From Streptomyces sp. NRRL WC-3742 (GTDB lineage: Bacteria; Actinomycetota; Actinomycetes; Streptomycetales; Streptomycetaceae), in assembly GCF_000720635.1 (NCBI RefSeq), contig NZ_JOCF01000105.1:1-32887 (forward strand): DNA of 32,887 nt, in the 5' to 3' direction. Position 1 is the stretch's first letter, and the number at the start of each line of letters is the position of its first letter. The position numbers and the translations under genes were made by a program. The notes beneath the pieces were generated by a model. The model did no database searches and had not been told where the DNA came from. It saw only the letters and a program-made list of their open reading frames with translations. Positions 15,320 to 22,312 of this stretch are shown here, in pieces.

Positions 15320-15344
15320 GATGTTAGAACGGCGTTCAAACATC
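15320..15344. promoter_or_regulatory. 25-bp palindrome, probable TetR operator of the ureAB operon
   Basis: The arms GATGTTAGAACG (15320-15331) and CGTTCAAACATC (15333-15344) match at 11 of 12 positions around one central G. The inner GAACG-G-CGTTC is the kind of odd-length site bound by TetR dimers. It is the only strong palindrome upstream of ureAB, and a tetR gene closes the operon, so autoregulated repression is likely. The core promoter could not be placed with confidence. Confidence 0.75.
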
Positions 15345-15718
15345 TCGGGTCATTGAACCCGGCCGGGGGCGCCCTGTCCAGCGTTGCCGCTCCTCGGGCG
15401 TTCGGCTTGTCGGGGAGCGGGCGGGGGTGAGGAAAGGGGCGCGGGAGCGGGCGCACGGCCGGGACGGGCGCCGGGTGTGCGCGGGATCGAGCGGAGGGGG
15501 GCTCGAATGCAGCCCCCGTGCTTCGCAAACCTGTCCGGCGCGGGCAGTTGGATCACGCGGGCCTCCCCGTGCCCCTTTCACCCCAGGTGATCGGACGCAC
15601 ACTGTTGCAAACGCCGTCAACTGGGCATGAGGATGGGTGGCCAGAACGAGCAGGCCACCCGGCCGGCGGGGGATTCCGGAGGCGGGGGGCCGGATTCCCA
15701 GGGCGGGGGCATGTGGTG
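15345..15718. other. intergenic region upstream of the HATPase gene
   Basis: No gene is supported here, although frames stay open because of GC bias. A weak stress-sigma-like promoter for the plus-strand gene may be GTT at 15604 and GGGCAT at 15623-15628, separated by 16 bases, about 90 bases before the start codon. Streptomyces SigB-type promoters read roughly GTTT, 14-16 bases, GGGTAT, so the match is partial. Confidence 0.25.
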
Positions 15719-16234
15719 ATGGACGGTCAGTCGCGATTCCCGCGGCAGCGGACGGGCTCGGGCGACGCCTATCGGTCCGGCCCTGTCCAGGGCACGGCCG
15801 GCGGTACGGGGACGGCCCTGCCGGGGGTCTCCGCCCCCGGGTGCGCCCTGCACCGCCGCCTGCACCTGACGCTGGAGCCGGCGGATCTGGTCGCGGTCGG
15901 CTCGGTGCGCCACCGGCTGCGCTCGGCGCTGAGCCACTGGGGGGTGCCGGAGCTGTCCGACACCGCCGAGCTGCTCTCCTCCGAGCTGGTGACCAACGCG
16001 CTGCTGCACACGGGCAAGGGCGCCGTCTTCGACGCGGTGCTCGGTACGGAGAACCGGCTGCGGATCGAGGTGCAGGACGGCGCGAGCAGGCTGCCCGGCC
16101 GCCGCCGCGATCCGGGCTCCGAGTACGCGACCTCCGGGCGGGGCCTGCTGCTGGTGGAGGCGCTCGCCGACTCCTGGGGGGTGCAGCTGCGCGGGGAGGG
16201 CAAGGTCACCTGGTTCGAGCTCGCGATGCCCTGA
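15719..16234 (+). CDS. ATP-binding protein, SpoIIAB/RsbW-like HATPase
   Basis: This 171-residue protein has a Ser/Gly-rich head of about 45 residues and then a GHKL ATPase domain of the anti-sigma kinase type. The N box (ELLSSELVTNALLHTG), the G1 box Asp (VQDGASRLP) and the G2 box (SGRGLLLVEALADSWG) are present. In this group the proteins bind ATP and often phosphorylate an anti-anti-sigma factor while sequestering a sigma factor. The ATG at 15719 is preceded by in-frame GTGs at 15713 and 15716 and a GGCGGGGG stretch. Its domain closely resembles the C-terminus of the downstream SpoIIE-type protein (shared ELLSSELVTNA and SGRGLxLVEALAD), suggesting duplication. Confidence 0.88.
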   Translation: MDGQSRFPRQRTGSGDAYRSGPVQGTAGGTGTALPGVSAPGCALHRRLHLTLEPADLVAVGSVRHRLRSALSHWGVPELSDTAELLSSELVTNALLHTGKGAVFDAVLGTENRLRIEVQDGASRLPGRRRDPGSEYATSGRGLLLVEALADSWGVQLRGEGKVTWFELAMP

Positions 16235-16320
16235 GAGCGCGGTGCCCTGAGAGCCCGGTGCCCTGAGAGTGCGGTGTCCTGAGAGTGCGGCGTCCTGAGA
16301 GCCTGAGGTCCTGAGAACCC
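16229..16320. repeat. 16-bp tandem repeat, about 5.75 copies, starting at the HATPase stop codon
   Basis: The units read ccctgagagcgcggtg, ccctgagagcccggtg, ccctgagagtgcggtg, tcctgagagtgcggcg, tcctgagagcctgagg and a partial tcctgagaaccc. The first unit contains the TGA stop of the HATPase gene, so the array could have grown from the gene's end. Each unit repeats TGA, so array length would not alter the protein. No hairpin is evident. Confidence 0.88.
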
Positions 16321-16603
16321 GCCCGGACCGTCGCAGTGGCCCGGATCACGCATTGCTTCGCCGTCGAAGCAACCCGTGAACAGAAGGCTGAACGGAAGAT
16401 TTCCGCCCCGTTGCCATTGCCGCTCGGCCGAACATTGGACAGGATGGTGGGAATGTGTGTCCACGGTCGGGAAGCAGCGGGGAGACCGAGCCTCGACTGA
16501 CCACCGCCCGTCGTACCCACCCGATCCAGCACGACCCACCACATCGCCTCGCGGCCCGTTCCGGACGGCCGGCGCGGTCCGTCACGGCAGCGGCAGGAGC
16601 AGC
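16321..16603. other. leader region of the SpoIIE-type gene with an inverted repeat
   Basis: No gene is supported here. A perfect 8-bp inverted repeat TTGCTTCG (16353-16360) / CGAAGCAA (16365-16372) with a 4-base loop could be a terminator for the upstream gene or an operator for the next. AGGAG at 16595-16599 is the ribosome-binding site of the gene at 16604. No clear -35/-10 pair was found. Confidence 0.4.
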
Positions 16604-18883
16604 ATGCCCACTGAGCCCGAGTCGCCGGGGCCGGCGCTGCCGCCCGGCGTGTCCGCCGAGCCGCAGCCCGTCGGCCGCACCGCGACGCCGCAGTCCGCCG
16701 ACCGGGCCCGCCCGCCCGCGCAGTCCGCCCGCCGCGGCTCCCAGCGGATGCCCCCCAACCTCGCCTCCGCCCGTCTGGCCCCGGTGCTCTCCGGCGGACT
16801 GCCGTCCGCCTCCGCCGACACCATGCCGGACTGGCTGGAGCCCGCGATGGCCGCCAACGGCATCGGCTCCTTCGACTGGGACATCCGCCGCGACGTCCTG
16901 GAGGGCGACCAGCGGGCCTGCGCGATCATCGGGCTGGACACCGAGAAGAGCCACTTCGACCGCACCTCCGCCTCCTTCCTCGCCCTGCTGCACCCCGAGG
17001 ACGCGCCCGTGGTGCGCCGCCGCGTCGAGCGCGCGGTGGCGGAGCTGGGCCAGTGCGGCGCGTACTACCGCACCATCGGCCCGGGCGGGGGCCTGCGCGC
17101 CGTCCGCTTCCGCGGCCGGGTGCTCGCCGACGCCTTCGGGCGCGCCTCCCGGATGGTCGGCTTCGTCTGGGACGCCACCGTCGAGCTGCACAAGCGCGAC
17201 CACGCCGACCGCATGGCCATGCTGCGCGAGGAGCGCTCCCGCTTCATCAAGGAGGCGGCCCGCGCCCTCTCCGAGGCCGTCACCGTGCGCGACGTCGCCC
17301 GGGTGTTCACCGAGCTGCCCCTGCCCGGACTGCCGCCGGACGGGCTGGTGCTCGCCTCCTTCGAGGCCGGACGGGCGCGGATCCTCGGCGCCTCCGGCTA
17401 CCGCCCCGAGGGCCTCGCCATCTGGGACCGCACCCTGCTGCCGCACGGCCACCCCGCCTCCGAGGCGCTGCGCCACCGTGCGCCGGTGTTCATCTCCACC
17501 CGCGAGGAGTTCAGCGAGGGCTACCCCGACGTGTGGGAGCCGACCAAGCGCAACGGCAAGGGCTCTTGGGCGTACCTGCCGCTGGTGGCCAGTGGCCGGC
17601 CCATCGGCATCTGCGTGGTCAGCTTCGACGACGAGCGCGAGCTGGACGCCGACGAGCGCACCCTGCTGACCACCCTCGGCGGGCTGGTCGCCCAGTCCCT
17701 GGCCCGCGCCCGGCTGCACGACGCCGAGCACGAGCTCGCGGCCGGCCTCCAACGGGTGATGCTGCCGCGCACCGTCCCGTCCGTCCCCGGCGTGACCACC
17801 GCCGTGCGCTACCTGGCGGCCGGCTCCGGCCTGCAGATCGGCGGCGACTGGTACGACGTCGTCCCGCTGCCCGGCGGGCACGTGGGCCTGGTGATCGGCG
17901 ACGTCCAGGGCCACGACGTCCACGCCGCCGGGATCATGGGCCAGCTGCGGATCGCGCTGCGCGCCTACGCCGCCGAGGGCCACCCGCCCGAGGCGGTGAT
18001 GGCCCGCGCCTCCCGCTTCCTCGCCGACCTGGACACCGACCACTTCGCCACCTGCACCTATGCCGAGGTCAACGTCGACTACGGCGTGGTCTACGCCGTG
18101 CGCGCCGGCCACCTCGACCCGGTGGTGCGCCGCGCGGACGGCAGCGTCGCCGTGGTGCCCGTCGCCGGCGGGCTGCCGCTGGGCATCGACCCCGACCAGG
18201 AGTACCGCGTCACCCGGTTCAGCCTCGACCCGGGCGAGACCGTCCTGCTCTGTACCGACGGCCTGGTCGAGGCGCGCGGCATGGACCTGGACGAGGGCAT
18301 CGGCCGCCTGGTCCGGGCCCTCGCCCGCCCCCTGCCGGACCCGCGGACGGCCCACCGCGACCCGCTGGAGGAGCTGGCCGACCGGATCGCCTCCCAGGCC
18401 GCCGACTCCAGCGAGCGCGAGGACGACATAGCGCTGCTGCTCCTGCGCTGGGACGGCCCCTCGGGCGGGCTCGCCGCCCAGCAGCTGCGCCGGCGCATCG
18501 GCCAGGCGGACCTGGCGCGGATCTCCGAGGTCCGGGCCGAACTGCGCGACGCGCTGAGCCGCTGGGGCGTCGCCGAGTTCATCGACACCGCCGAACTGCT
18601 CTCCTCCGAACTGGTCACCAACGCCATCCGGCACACCGACCGGGACGCCATGTTCACCGCCCGGCTCTACCGCGAGCCGGTCTCGGACGGCGGCCGGGCA
18701 CGGCTGCGGGTCGAGGTGGAGGACGAGTCGGACCTGTGGCCGACCCGCCGCACCCCCGGCGAGCAGGCGTCCTCCGGGCGCGGGCTGATGCTGGTCGAGG
18801 CGCTCGCGGACGCCTGGGGCGTGGAGCCGCGGGGCTCCGGCAAGCGGATGTGGTTCGAGCTCAGCGGCACCACGGCCGCGTAG
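16604..18883 (+). CDS. PAS-GAF-SpoIIE phosphatase-HATPase signalling protein
   Basis: This 759-residue cytoplasmic protein has a disordered Pro/Arg-rich start (1-70), a PAS domain (about 74-200), a GAF domain (about 213-375), a SpoIIE/RsbU-type PP2C phosphatase domain (about 383-615) and a C-terminal SpoIIAB-like HATPase domain (about 639-759). The phosphatase keeps its metal-binding acidic motifs: GGDWYDV, GDVQGHD, CTDGLVE and EDDIALLLL. The HATPase has ELLSSELVTNAIRHT and SGRGLMLVEALADAWG. Such proteins join an anti-anti-sigma phosphatase to an anti-sigma kinase, with PAS/GAF sensing the signal. The ATG at 16604 has AGGAG five bases ahead; an open frame upstream to 16376 lacks conserved sequence. 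It probably acts in a partner-switching stress pathway with the HATPase gene just upstream. Confidence 0.92.
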   Translation: MPTEPESPGPALPPGVSAEPQPVGRTATPQSADRARPPAQSARRGSQRMPPNLASARLAPVLSGGLPSASADTMPDWLEPAMAANGIGSFDWDIRRDVLEGDQRACAIIGLDTEKSHFDRTSASFLALLHPEDAPVVRRRVERAVAELGQCGAYYRTIGPGGGLRAVRFRGRVLADAFGRASRMVGFVWDATVELHKRDHADRMAMLREERSRFIKEAARALSEAVTVRDVARVFTELPLPGLPPDGLVLASFEAGRARILGASGYRPEGLAIWDRTLLPHGHPASEALRHRAPVFISTREEFSEGYPDVWEPTKRNGKGSWAYLPLVASGRPIGICVVSFDDERELDADERTLLTTLGGLVAQSLARARLHDAEHELAAGLQRVMLPRTVPSVPGVTTAVRYLAAGSGLQIGGDWYDVVPLPGGHVGLVIGDVQGHDVHAAGIMGQLRIALRAYAAEGHPPEAVMARASRFLADLDTDHFATCTYAEVNVDYGVVYAVRAGHLDPVVRRADGSVAVVPVAGGLPLGIDPDQEYRVTRFSLDPGETVLLCTDGLVEARGMDLDEGIGRLVRALARPLPDPRTAHRDPLEELADRIASQAADSSEREDDIALLLLRWDGPSGGLAAQQLRRRIGQADLARISEVRAELRDALSRWGVAEFIDTAELLSSELVTNAIRHTDRDAMFTARLYREPVSDGGRARLRVEVEDESDLWPTRRTPGEQASSGRGLMLVEALADAWGVEPRGSGKRMWFELSGTTAA

Positions 18884-18908
18884 GGGAGTGTCCCGGGGCC
18901 GCGGCGGA

Positions 18909-19014
18909 ACTACTTCCGTAGTGGCACTACATCCGTAGTCGAGCCGCCCCGGACCGTGCCGCACTGCTCCGGACCGCTTCGGACTACTTCCGTAGTGGCA
19001 CTACGGAAGTAGTC
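18909..19014. terminator. ACTAC/GTAGT repeat cluster between convergent genes, probable bidirectional terminator
   Basis: Four small inverted repeats of the form ACTAC-NNNN-GTAGT occur as two pairs, each pair split by GGC. Pair A is 18909-18922 (loop TTCC) and 18926-18939 (loop ATCC), a near-direct repeat. Pair B is 18983-18996 (loop TTCC) and 19000-19013 (loop GGAA). In pair B the two halves are exact reverse complements, giving a stem of 15 bp (18982-18996 / 19000-19014). It sits between a plus-strand gene ending at 18883 and a minus-strand gene ending at 19056. Confidence 0.7.
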
Positions 19015-19055
19015 GGCCCGCCCGTCCGCTCACCGGAGACGCCTCCGACCCGCGG

Positions 19056-19956
19056 CTAGCCGAACTGCTGCTCGAGGTCCTTGAGCTTGCGCTCCAGTTC
19101 GTTCAGCCGGGGCAGCGTGACGGTGTCCTCGTCGACGGTGAGGTCGATGGTGCGCCGCTCCGGACGGGCCGGGAGGCCCGGCTGGACGACCGCGCCCTCG
19201 GCGGCCCCGTCCGGCGCCTCGCCGACGGGGTCGGACTGGCCCGCCTCGACGGCCCGGGGCGCGGCCGGCCCGCCGGCTATGGCGGGTTCCGAGCCGGACT
19301 CCAGCTGCCGGGCGGCGGAGGCCGTCCCGCGCCCCCGCCAGGCGCCGTTGCCGCGGTTGATCGCCCGGATCTCGGCCCGCTCGCGGCGGCCCGCCAGCTT
19401 GCGCCGCTCCTTCTCCAGCGCCCGCTCCCGCTTGTCGTCGCGGACCTCGTCCACCGCCTCGTCCAGGCTGCGCACGCCCTCGAGCAGCATCAGCGACCAG
19501 GCCGCGTACGTCTCGCGGGGGGCGCGCAGCCAGCGCACGATGCGGATCTGCGGCAGCGGCCGGGGGACGAGCCCCTGTTCGCGCAGCGCCGCCCGGCGGG
19601 TCTGCTTGAGCGCCCGGTCGAAGAGGATCGCCGCGGACATCGACATGCCGGAGAAGAACTGCGGGGCGCCGGCGTGGCCGAAGCCGCGCGGGGCGTGGAC
19701 CCAGTTGAACCAGGCCGAGGCGATGGCGAACACCCAGACCAGCAGGCGGGATCCGAGGGCGGCGTCGCCGTGGCTGGCCTCCTCCGCCGTACAGGGATTC
19801 CTTGCGCCGGCGCCGTTCCTCGGCACGCTCCCAGGAATCCGTCCCGCCGGCGGGGGAGGAGCCCCGGCTCCGGGCCAGGGCCACCAGGAGGGCGCTGACC
19901 AGCAGCCCCGCCACTGCGGTGACGGCCCAGCCGAGCGGTATGTCGGACAGTTTCAT
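19056..19956 (-). pseudogene. DUF2637 membrane protein gene with internal deletion and frameshift
   Basis: Two frames carry the two ends of one actinobacterial DUF2637 protein. The start (from ATG 19956) encodes MKLSDIPLGWAVTAVAGLLV, a membrane segment, then TDSWERAEERRRRKESLYG. The second frame continues from about 19784 with EEASHGDAALGSRLLVWVFA, FNWVHAPRGFGHAGAPQFF and a basic coiled tail to the TAG at 19056. From memory, intact homologues have about 60 more residues with two membrane helices between LYG and REASHGD. Here the halves meet at about 19780-19790 and are out of frame. This looks like a deletion of a length not divisible by three. An assembly error is the main alternative. In actinobacteria DUF2637 proteins are often linked to plasmid-spread (SpdB-like) or developmental loci. 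Confidence 0.75.
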
Positions 19957-20118
19957 CGCCGGAACCAGCCTCGCTTTCTGCGTCGCGCTTCCTGCATCGT
20001 GATGTGCGCCGTGATGGCGGGGACCATCATGGCCGATGCTCGGGGGGCGAATGACCGATTCACCGTCAATGCGCTGAGTAGAGGGATTCCTGACCTCGAG
20101 TCGAGCGGATTGTCATAT

Positions 20119-20156
20119 GAATTCGGCAGCGGGAATTCCCGGAATTCCGGGCTTTT
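20119..20156. other. A/T-rich patch with three GAATTC palindromes
   Basis: GAATTC occurs at 20119, 20133 and 20142, within the larger palindromes GGGAATTCCC (20131-20140) and CCCGGAATTCCGGG (20138-20151). CTTTTT follows on the plus strand. It lies between the stop of the FhuF-like gene (20183) and the DUF2637 start (19956). It may terminate transcription or be part of the DUF2637 promoter region; neither is proven. Confidence 0.4.
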
Positions 20157-20182
20157 TCGGTTTCGGCTCGGACGGATTTTCG

Positions 20183-21097
20183 TCAACCGCGCATGACGCG
20201 GGGGCAGCCGCCGCACATGTCCCGGGGAGCCACGGTGTAGACGAGGCAACAGCTGGCCCGGGAGCGGGCGCAGTCGGAGGGAGCGCCGCCGCAGCCGGGC
20301 GCCGGGGCCGCGAAACCGGCGCCCGGGGTGAAGGGGGAGGGCGCCGGAGCGGGGCCGCCCGACGCGCCGGGCGCGCCACGGGCGGGTGCGGGCGCCAGCA
20401 GCGCGGAGAGCTCGTCGCGCGCCCGCTCCGCCTCGCCGAGCAGCCCGCCCGCGTACCAGAGCCCCTCCACCACCGCGTCGGTGGCCATCGCCCACAGCAC
20501 CCGGGGCCCGCGCCGCACCTCGGGCCGGAAGGCGGCCAGCAGTGGGGTGAGGAACCTGTCCAGCGCGCACCGCAGTTCGGCCGCCAGCGCCCGCGCGTCG
20601 GGGGCGGTCCGGGCGGCGGAGGCGGCGGCCGGATCGTCCGGCAGGCAGACGAAGGCCCCCGGGCGGACCGTCAGCTCCGCCGAGCCCGCGCCGCGCCGCA
20701 GCGCGACGTCCCCGGGCCCGGCCAGCGGCACCCGGCGCTCCAGGAACCACGGCAGGGTGAACACCAGCGACAGCGGCCAGACGGCCCGGTGCAGCCCGAA
20801 CCCGGCCGCCACGTCCGGTCGCAGCGGCCGCCCGTAGCGGGCGAGGCCCTGGCGGGCGTCGTGGCCGATCAGTTCGCGCAGCGCCTCGGGCCGTTCGGTG
20901 AGGTCGGCGACGGTGAACCAGCCGCCGCCCGAGCGGGGCGCGCCCGGGCGCACCCTCAGCACGGGGGAGAGCGCGGCCAGCCGGTGGTACGCGGCCGCGC
21001 CTGGGGCGTGGAGATCGGGCGCGAGGGCGGGAGTGTGCGCCGGGGTGGTGCGGGGGGCGCACGGCACGGGGCCGGGCCGGGTGCTGCTCGCGGTCAT
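20183..21097 (-). CDS. FhuF-like (2Fe-2S) ferric-siderophore reductase, iron-regulated
   Basis: This 304-residue protein ends in the FhuF signature C-C-x10-C-x2-C (C283, C284, C295, C298; CCLVYTVAPRDMCGGC). The central part, with WPLSLVFTLPWFLERRVPL and ATDAVVEGLWYAGGL, resembles IucA/IucC-FhuF-like ferric-reductase domains. It would reduce ferric siderophores in the cytoplasm so that iron is released. The ATG at 21097 was chosen because the protein then begins just before the conserved region; an open frame extends to 21193. A DmdR/IdeR-like iron box lies 206 bases upstream at 21303-21321, with two large hairpins in between, so iron repression is likely. Confidence 0.85.
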   Translation of the reverse strand: MTASSTRPGPVPCAPRTTPAHTPALAPDLHAPGAAAYHRLAALSPVLRVRPGAPRSGGGWFTVADLTERPEALRELIGHDARQGLARYGRPLRPDVAAGFGLHRAVWPLSLVFTLPWFLERRVPLAGPGDVALRRGAGSAELTVRPGAFVCLPDDPAAASAARTAPDARALAAELRCALDRFLTPLLAAFRPEVRRGPRVLWAMATDAVVEGLWYAGGLLGEAERARDELSALLAPAPARGAPGASGGPAPAPSPFTPGAGFAAPAPGCGGAPSDCARSRASCCLVYTVAPRDMCGGCPRVMRG

Positions 21098-21221
21098 GGT
21101 CGTGCCCCATCGGGTCGACCGGGGCCGCGCATGGGGCCCGGTGGTGCCCGCCGCGCCGAACCGGGCCCGCCGGGCCCGGCCGGACCGGGGCATGGCGGTG
21201 CCCGGGGAACGGCAAGGCTGA

Positions 21222-21273
21222 GACCGACCGGCGAATGGGGGGCGGTGTCGCGACGCCCATTCGCCGGTCGGTC
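21222..21273 (-). terminator. 18-bp perfect hairpin in the leader of the FhuF-like gene
   Basis: Arms GACCGACCGGCGAATGGG (21222-21239) and CCCATTCGCCGGTCGGTC (21256-21273) pair perfectly around a 16-base loop. On the minus strand it starts 46 bases after the stop of the TPR-like gene and 125 bases before the FhuF-like ATG. It may terminate the upstream transcript. If the FhuF promoter lies at the iron box, it would be in the 5' leader and could act as an attenuator. No T-run follows. Confidence 0.65.
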
Positions 21274-21274
21274 C

Positions 21275-21309
21275 AACCTGGCCGGAGCGCTGCTCGCTCC
21301 AGCCAGGTT
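21275..21309. promoter_or_regulatory. 15-bp hairpin overlapping the iron box
   Basis: Arms AACCTGGCCGGAGCG (21275-21289) and CGCTCCAGCCAGGTT (21295-21309) match at 14 of 15 positions with a 5-base loop. The right arm shares seven bases with the iron box. It lies directly beside the 18-bp hairpin, making a double stem-loop. Confidence 0.65.
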
Positions 21310-21321
21310 AGCCTCACCTTA
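21303..21321 (-). promoter_or_regulatory. DmdR/IdeR-type iron box
   Basis: The 19 bases CCAGGTTAGCCTCACCTTA match the Streptomyces iron box consensus TTAGGTTAGGCTCACCTAA at 15 of 19 positions. The site is where an iron-bound DtxR-family repressor would bind. It overlaps the last bases of the upstream TPR-like gene and faces the FhuF-like gene, whose iron role fits. Confidence 0.8.
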
Positions 21322-22158
21322 GCTGATGGTGTCCGGAGTCTCGCTCCCGATGCGTCCGTCCGGGGGAGGCCCCGGCGCGCGCAGGGCGCTCAGCTGGCGC
21401 GCGAGCCAGACCGGCACGCCGCCCAGGGCGTGCACCAGGCGCGTCGCCTCGGCGCGCAGCCGGGCGGCCTCCGCCGGCTCGGAGACCTCGGCGAGCGCCG
21501 CGAGCGCCGGCGCCACCCCCACCGTGAAGCCGAGTTCCTCGCGCAGCCGCAGCGAGGCGTCGAAGCCCTCCCGGGCGCGGGAGCGGTCCCCCCGGGAGAG
21601 CGCCAGCGCGGCCAGGTGGCGCCAGGTGTAGGAGCGCAGGAGCTCGTCCCCGCGCTCCCCGGCGGCGTCGTGCGCCCGGCGGTAGGCGATCCAGGCGGCG
21701 CTGCGGTCGCGCAGCAGGTTCTCGGCGACCAGCCCCCGCCGGAAGTCCAGCAGCGGACGGCCGGGGGCGTCCGGCGGCAGCAGCGCGGAGGTGCGGCCGA
21801 GCGCCGCCTGCGCCTCGTCGAGCCGGTCGCGCGGGCCGAGCACGCTGGCCAGGTAGGCCAGGAACCCGCGGGCGCAGGCCGCGGCCGCGCGCTGCTCGGT
21901 GCCGGCCGCGAGTGCCTCCGCCAGCCGTAGCGCCTGTTCGGCCTGTGTCCAGTTCGCGGCGGTGAACAGGCACTGTTCGATGAGGAGTTCGGCGCGGCCG
22001 AGGGCGGCCGCGGGGTCCTGTTCGGCGGGCGCGCGCAGCAGTTCGGCGGCCTCCTGCCAGCACCCGCGTGACCGCAGCCGCCACACGGTGTCGCCCGGTT
22101 CCTCCGCTGCCCGCCCCCGCCCGTCCGGGCCACTCGGGCTCCATCCGTGCTCCGACAA
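21319..22158 (-). CDS. TPR-like helical repeat protein of unknown function
   Basis: This 279-residue soluble protein is almost all Ala/Leu/Arg-rich helix pairs resembling degenerate tetratricopeptide repeats (for example WTQAEQALRLAEALA, LDEAQAALGRTSALL, AWIAYRRAHDAAGERGD and ALSRGDRSRAREGFDASLRLREELG). Such folds bind other proteins; no catalytic motif is seen. I chose the TTG at 22158 because a perfect AAGGAGG lies five bases upstream, and the product then begins MSEHGWSPSGPDG. The GTGs at 22164 and 22248 are too close to, or upstream of, this site. The iron box of the next gene overlaps its stop codon. Confidence 0.75.
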   Translation of the reverse strand: MSEHGWSPSGPDGRGRAAEEPGDTVWRLRSRGCWQEAAELLRAPAEQDPAAALGRAELLIEQCLFTAANWTQAEQALRLAEALAAGTEQRAAAACARGFLAYLASVLGPRDRLDEAQAALGRTSALLPPDAPGRPLLDFRRGLVAENLLRDRSAAWIAYRRAHDAAGERGDELLRSYTWRHLAALALSRGDRSRAREGFDASLRLREELGFTVGVAPALAALAEVSEPAEAARLRAEATRLVHALGGVPVWLARQLSALRAPGPPPDGRIGSETPDTIS

Positions 22159-22163
22159 CGCCA

Positions 22164-22170
22164 CCTCCTT
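22164..22170 (-). promoter_or_regulatory. consensus ribosome-binding site AAGGAGG selecting a TTG start
   Basis: AAGGAGG on the minus strand is five bases from the TTG at 22156-22158. It overlaps the in-frame GTG at 22164, which is therefore unlikely to be the start. Confidence 0.8.
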
Positions 22171-22312
22171 GTGTGCGCCATCCAGCAGGGCACGGACGCG
22201 AAGGCCCGCGCTGTGGCGGCAATTCAACACGGGGGTGAGCTTGTGCACCAGATCACGAGCGGAGGTTGTTGCTTTTGCGGGTCGGATGATCTAGTGAGCC
22301 CCGAGGCGGGCC

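Noticed and set aside
12805..15528. One continuous 907-codon minus-strand frame covering ureC and beyond
   Set aside because: Only residues from the ATG at 14520 match urease alpha. The earlier part is the out-of-frame shadow of ureAB plus the intergenic region.
15604..15628. SigB-type promoter before the HATPase gene
   Set aside because: GTTGCA and GGGCAT only partly match the consensus; it is listed as a weak candidate within the intergenic entry and not claimed as a finding.
16346..18964. Long minus-strand open frame (872 codons) opposite the SpoIIE-type gene
   Set aside because: It is an antisense shadow rich in Gly/Arg/His. The plus strand carries all conserved domain motifs.
19030..19826. 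DUF2637 gene read as one normal gene starting at 19826 (MPRNGAGAR)
   Set aside because: That start lies in the wrong frame within the conserved WERAEERRRRKE coding stretch. The true N-terminus is in another frame from 19956, so a frameshifted gene explains the data better.
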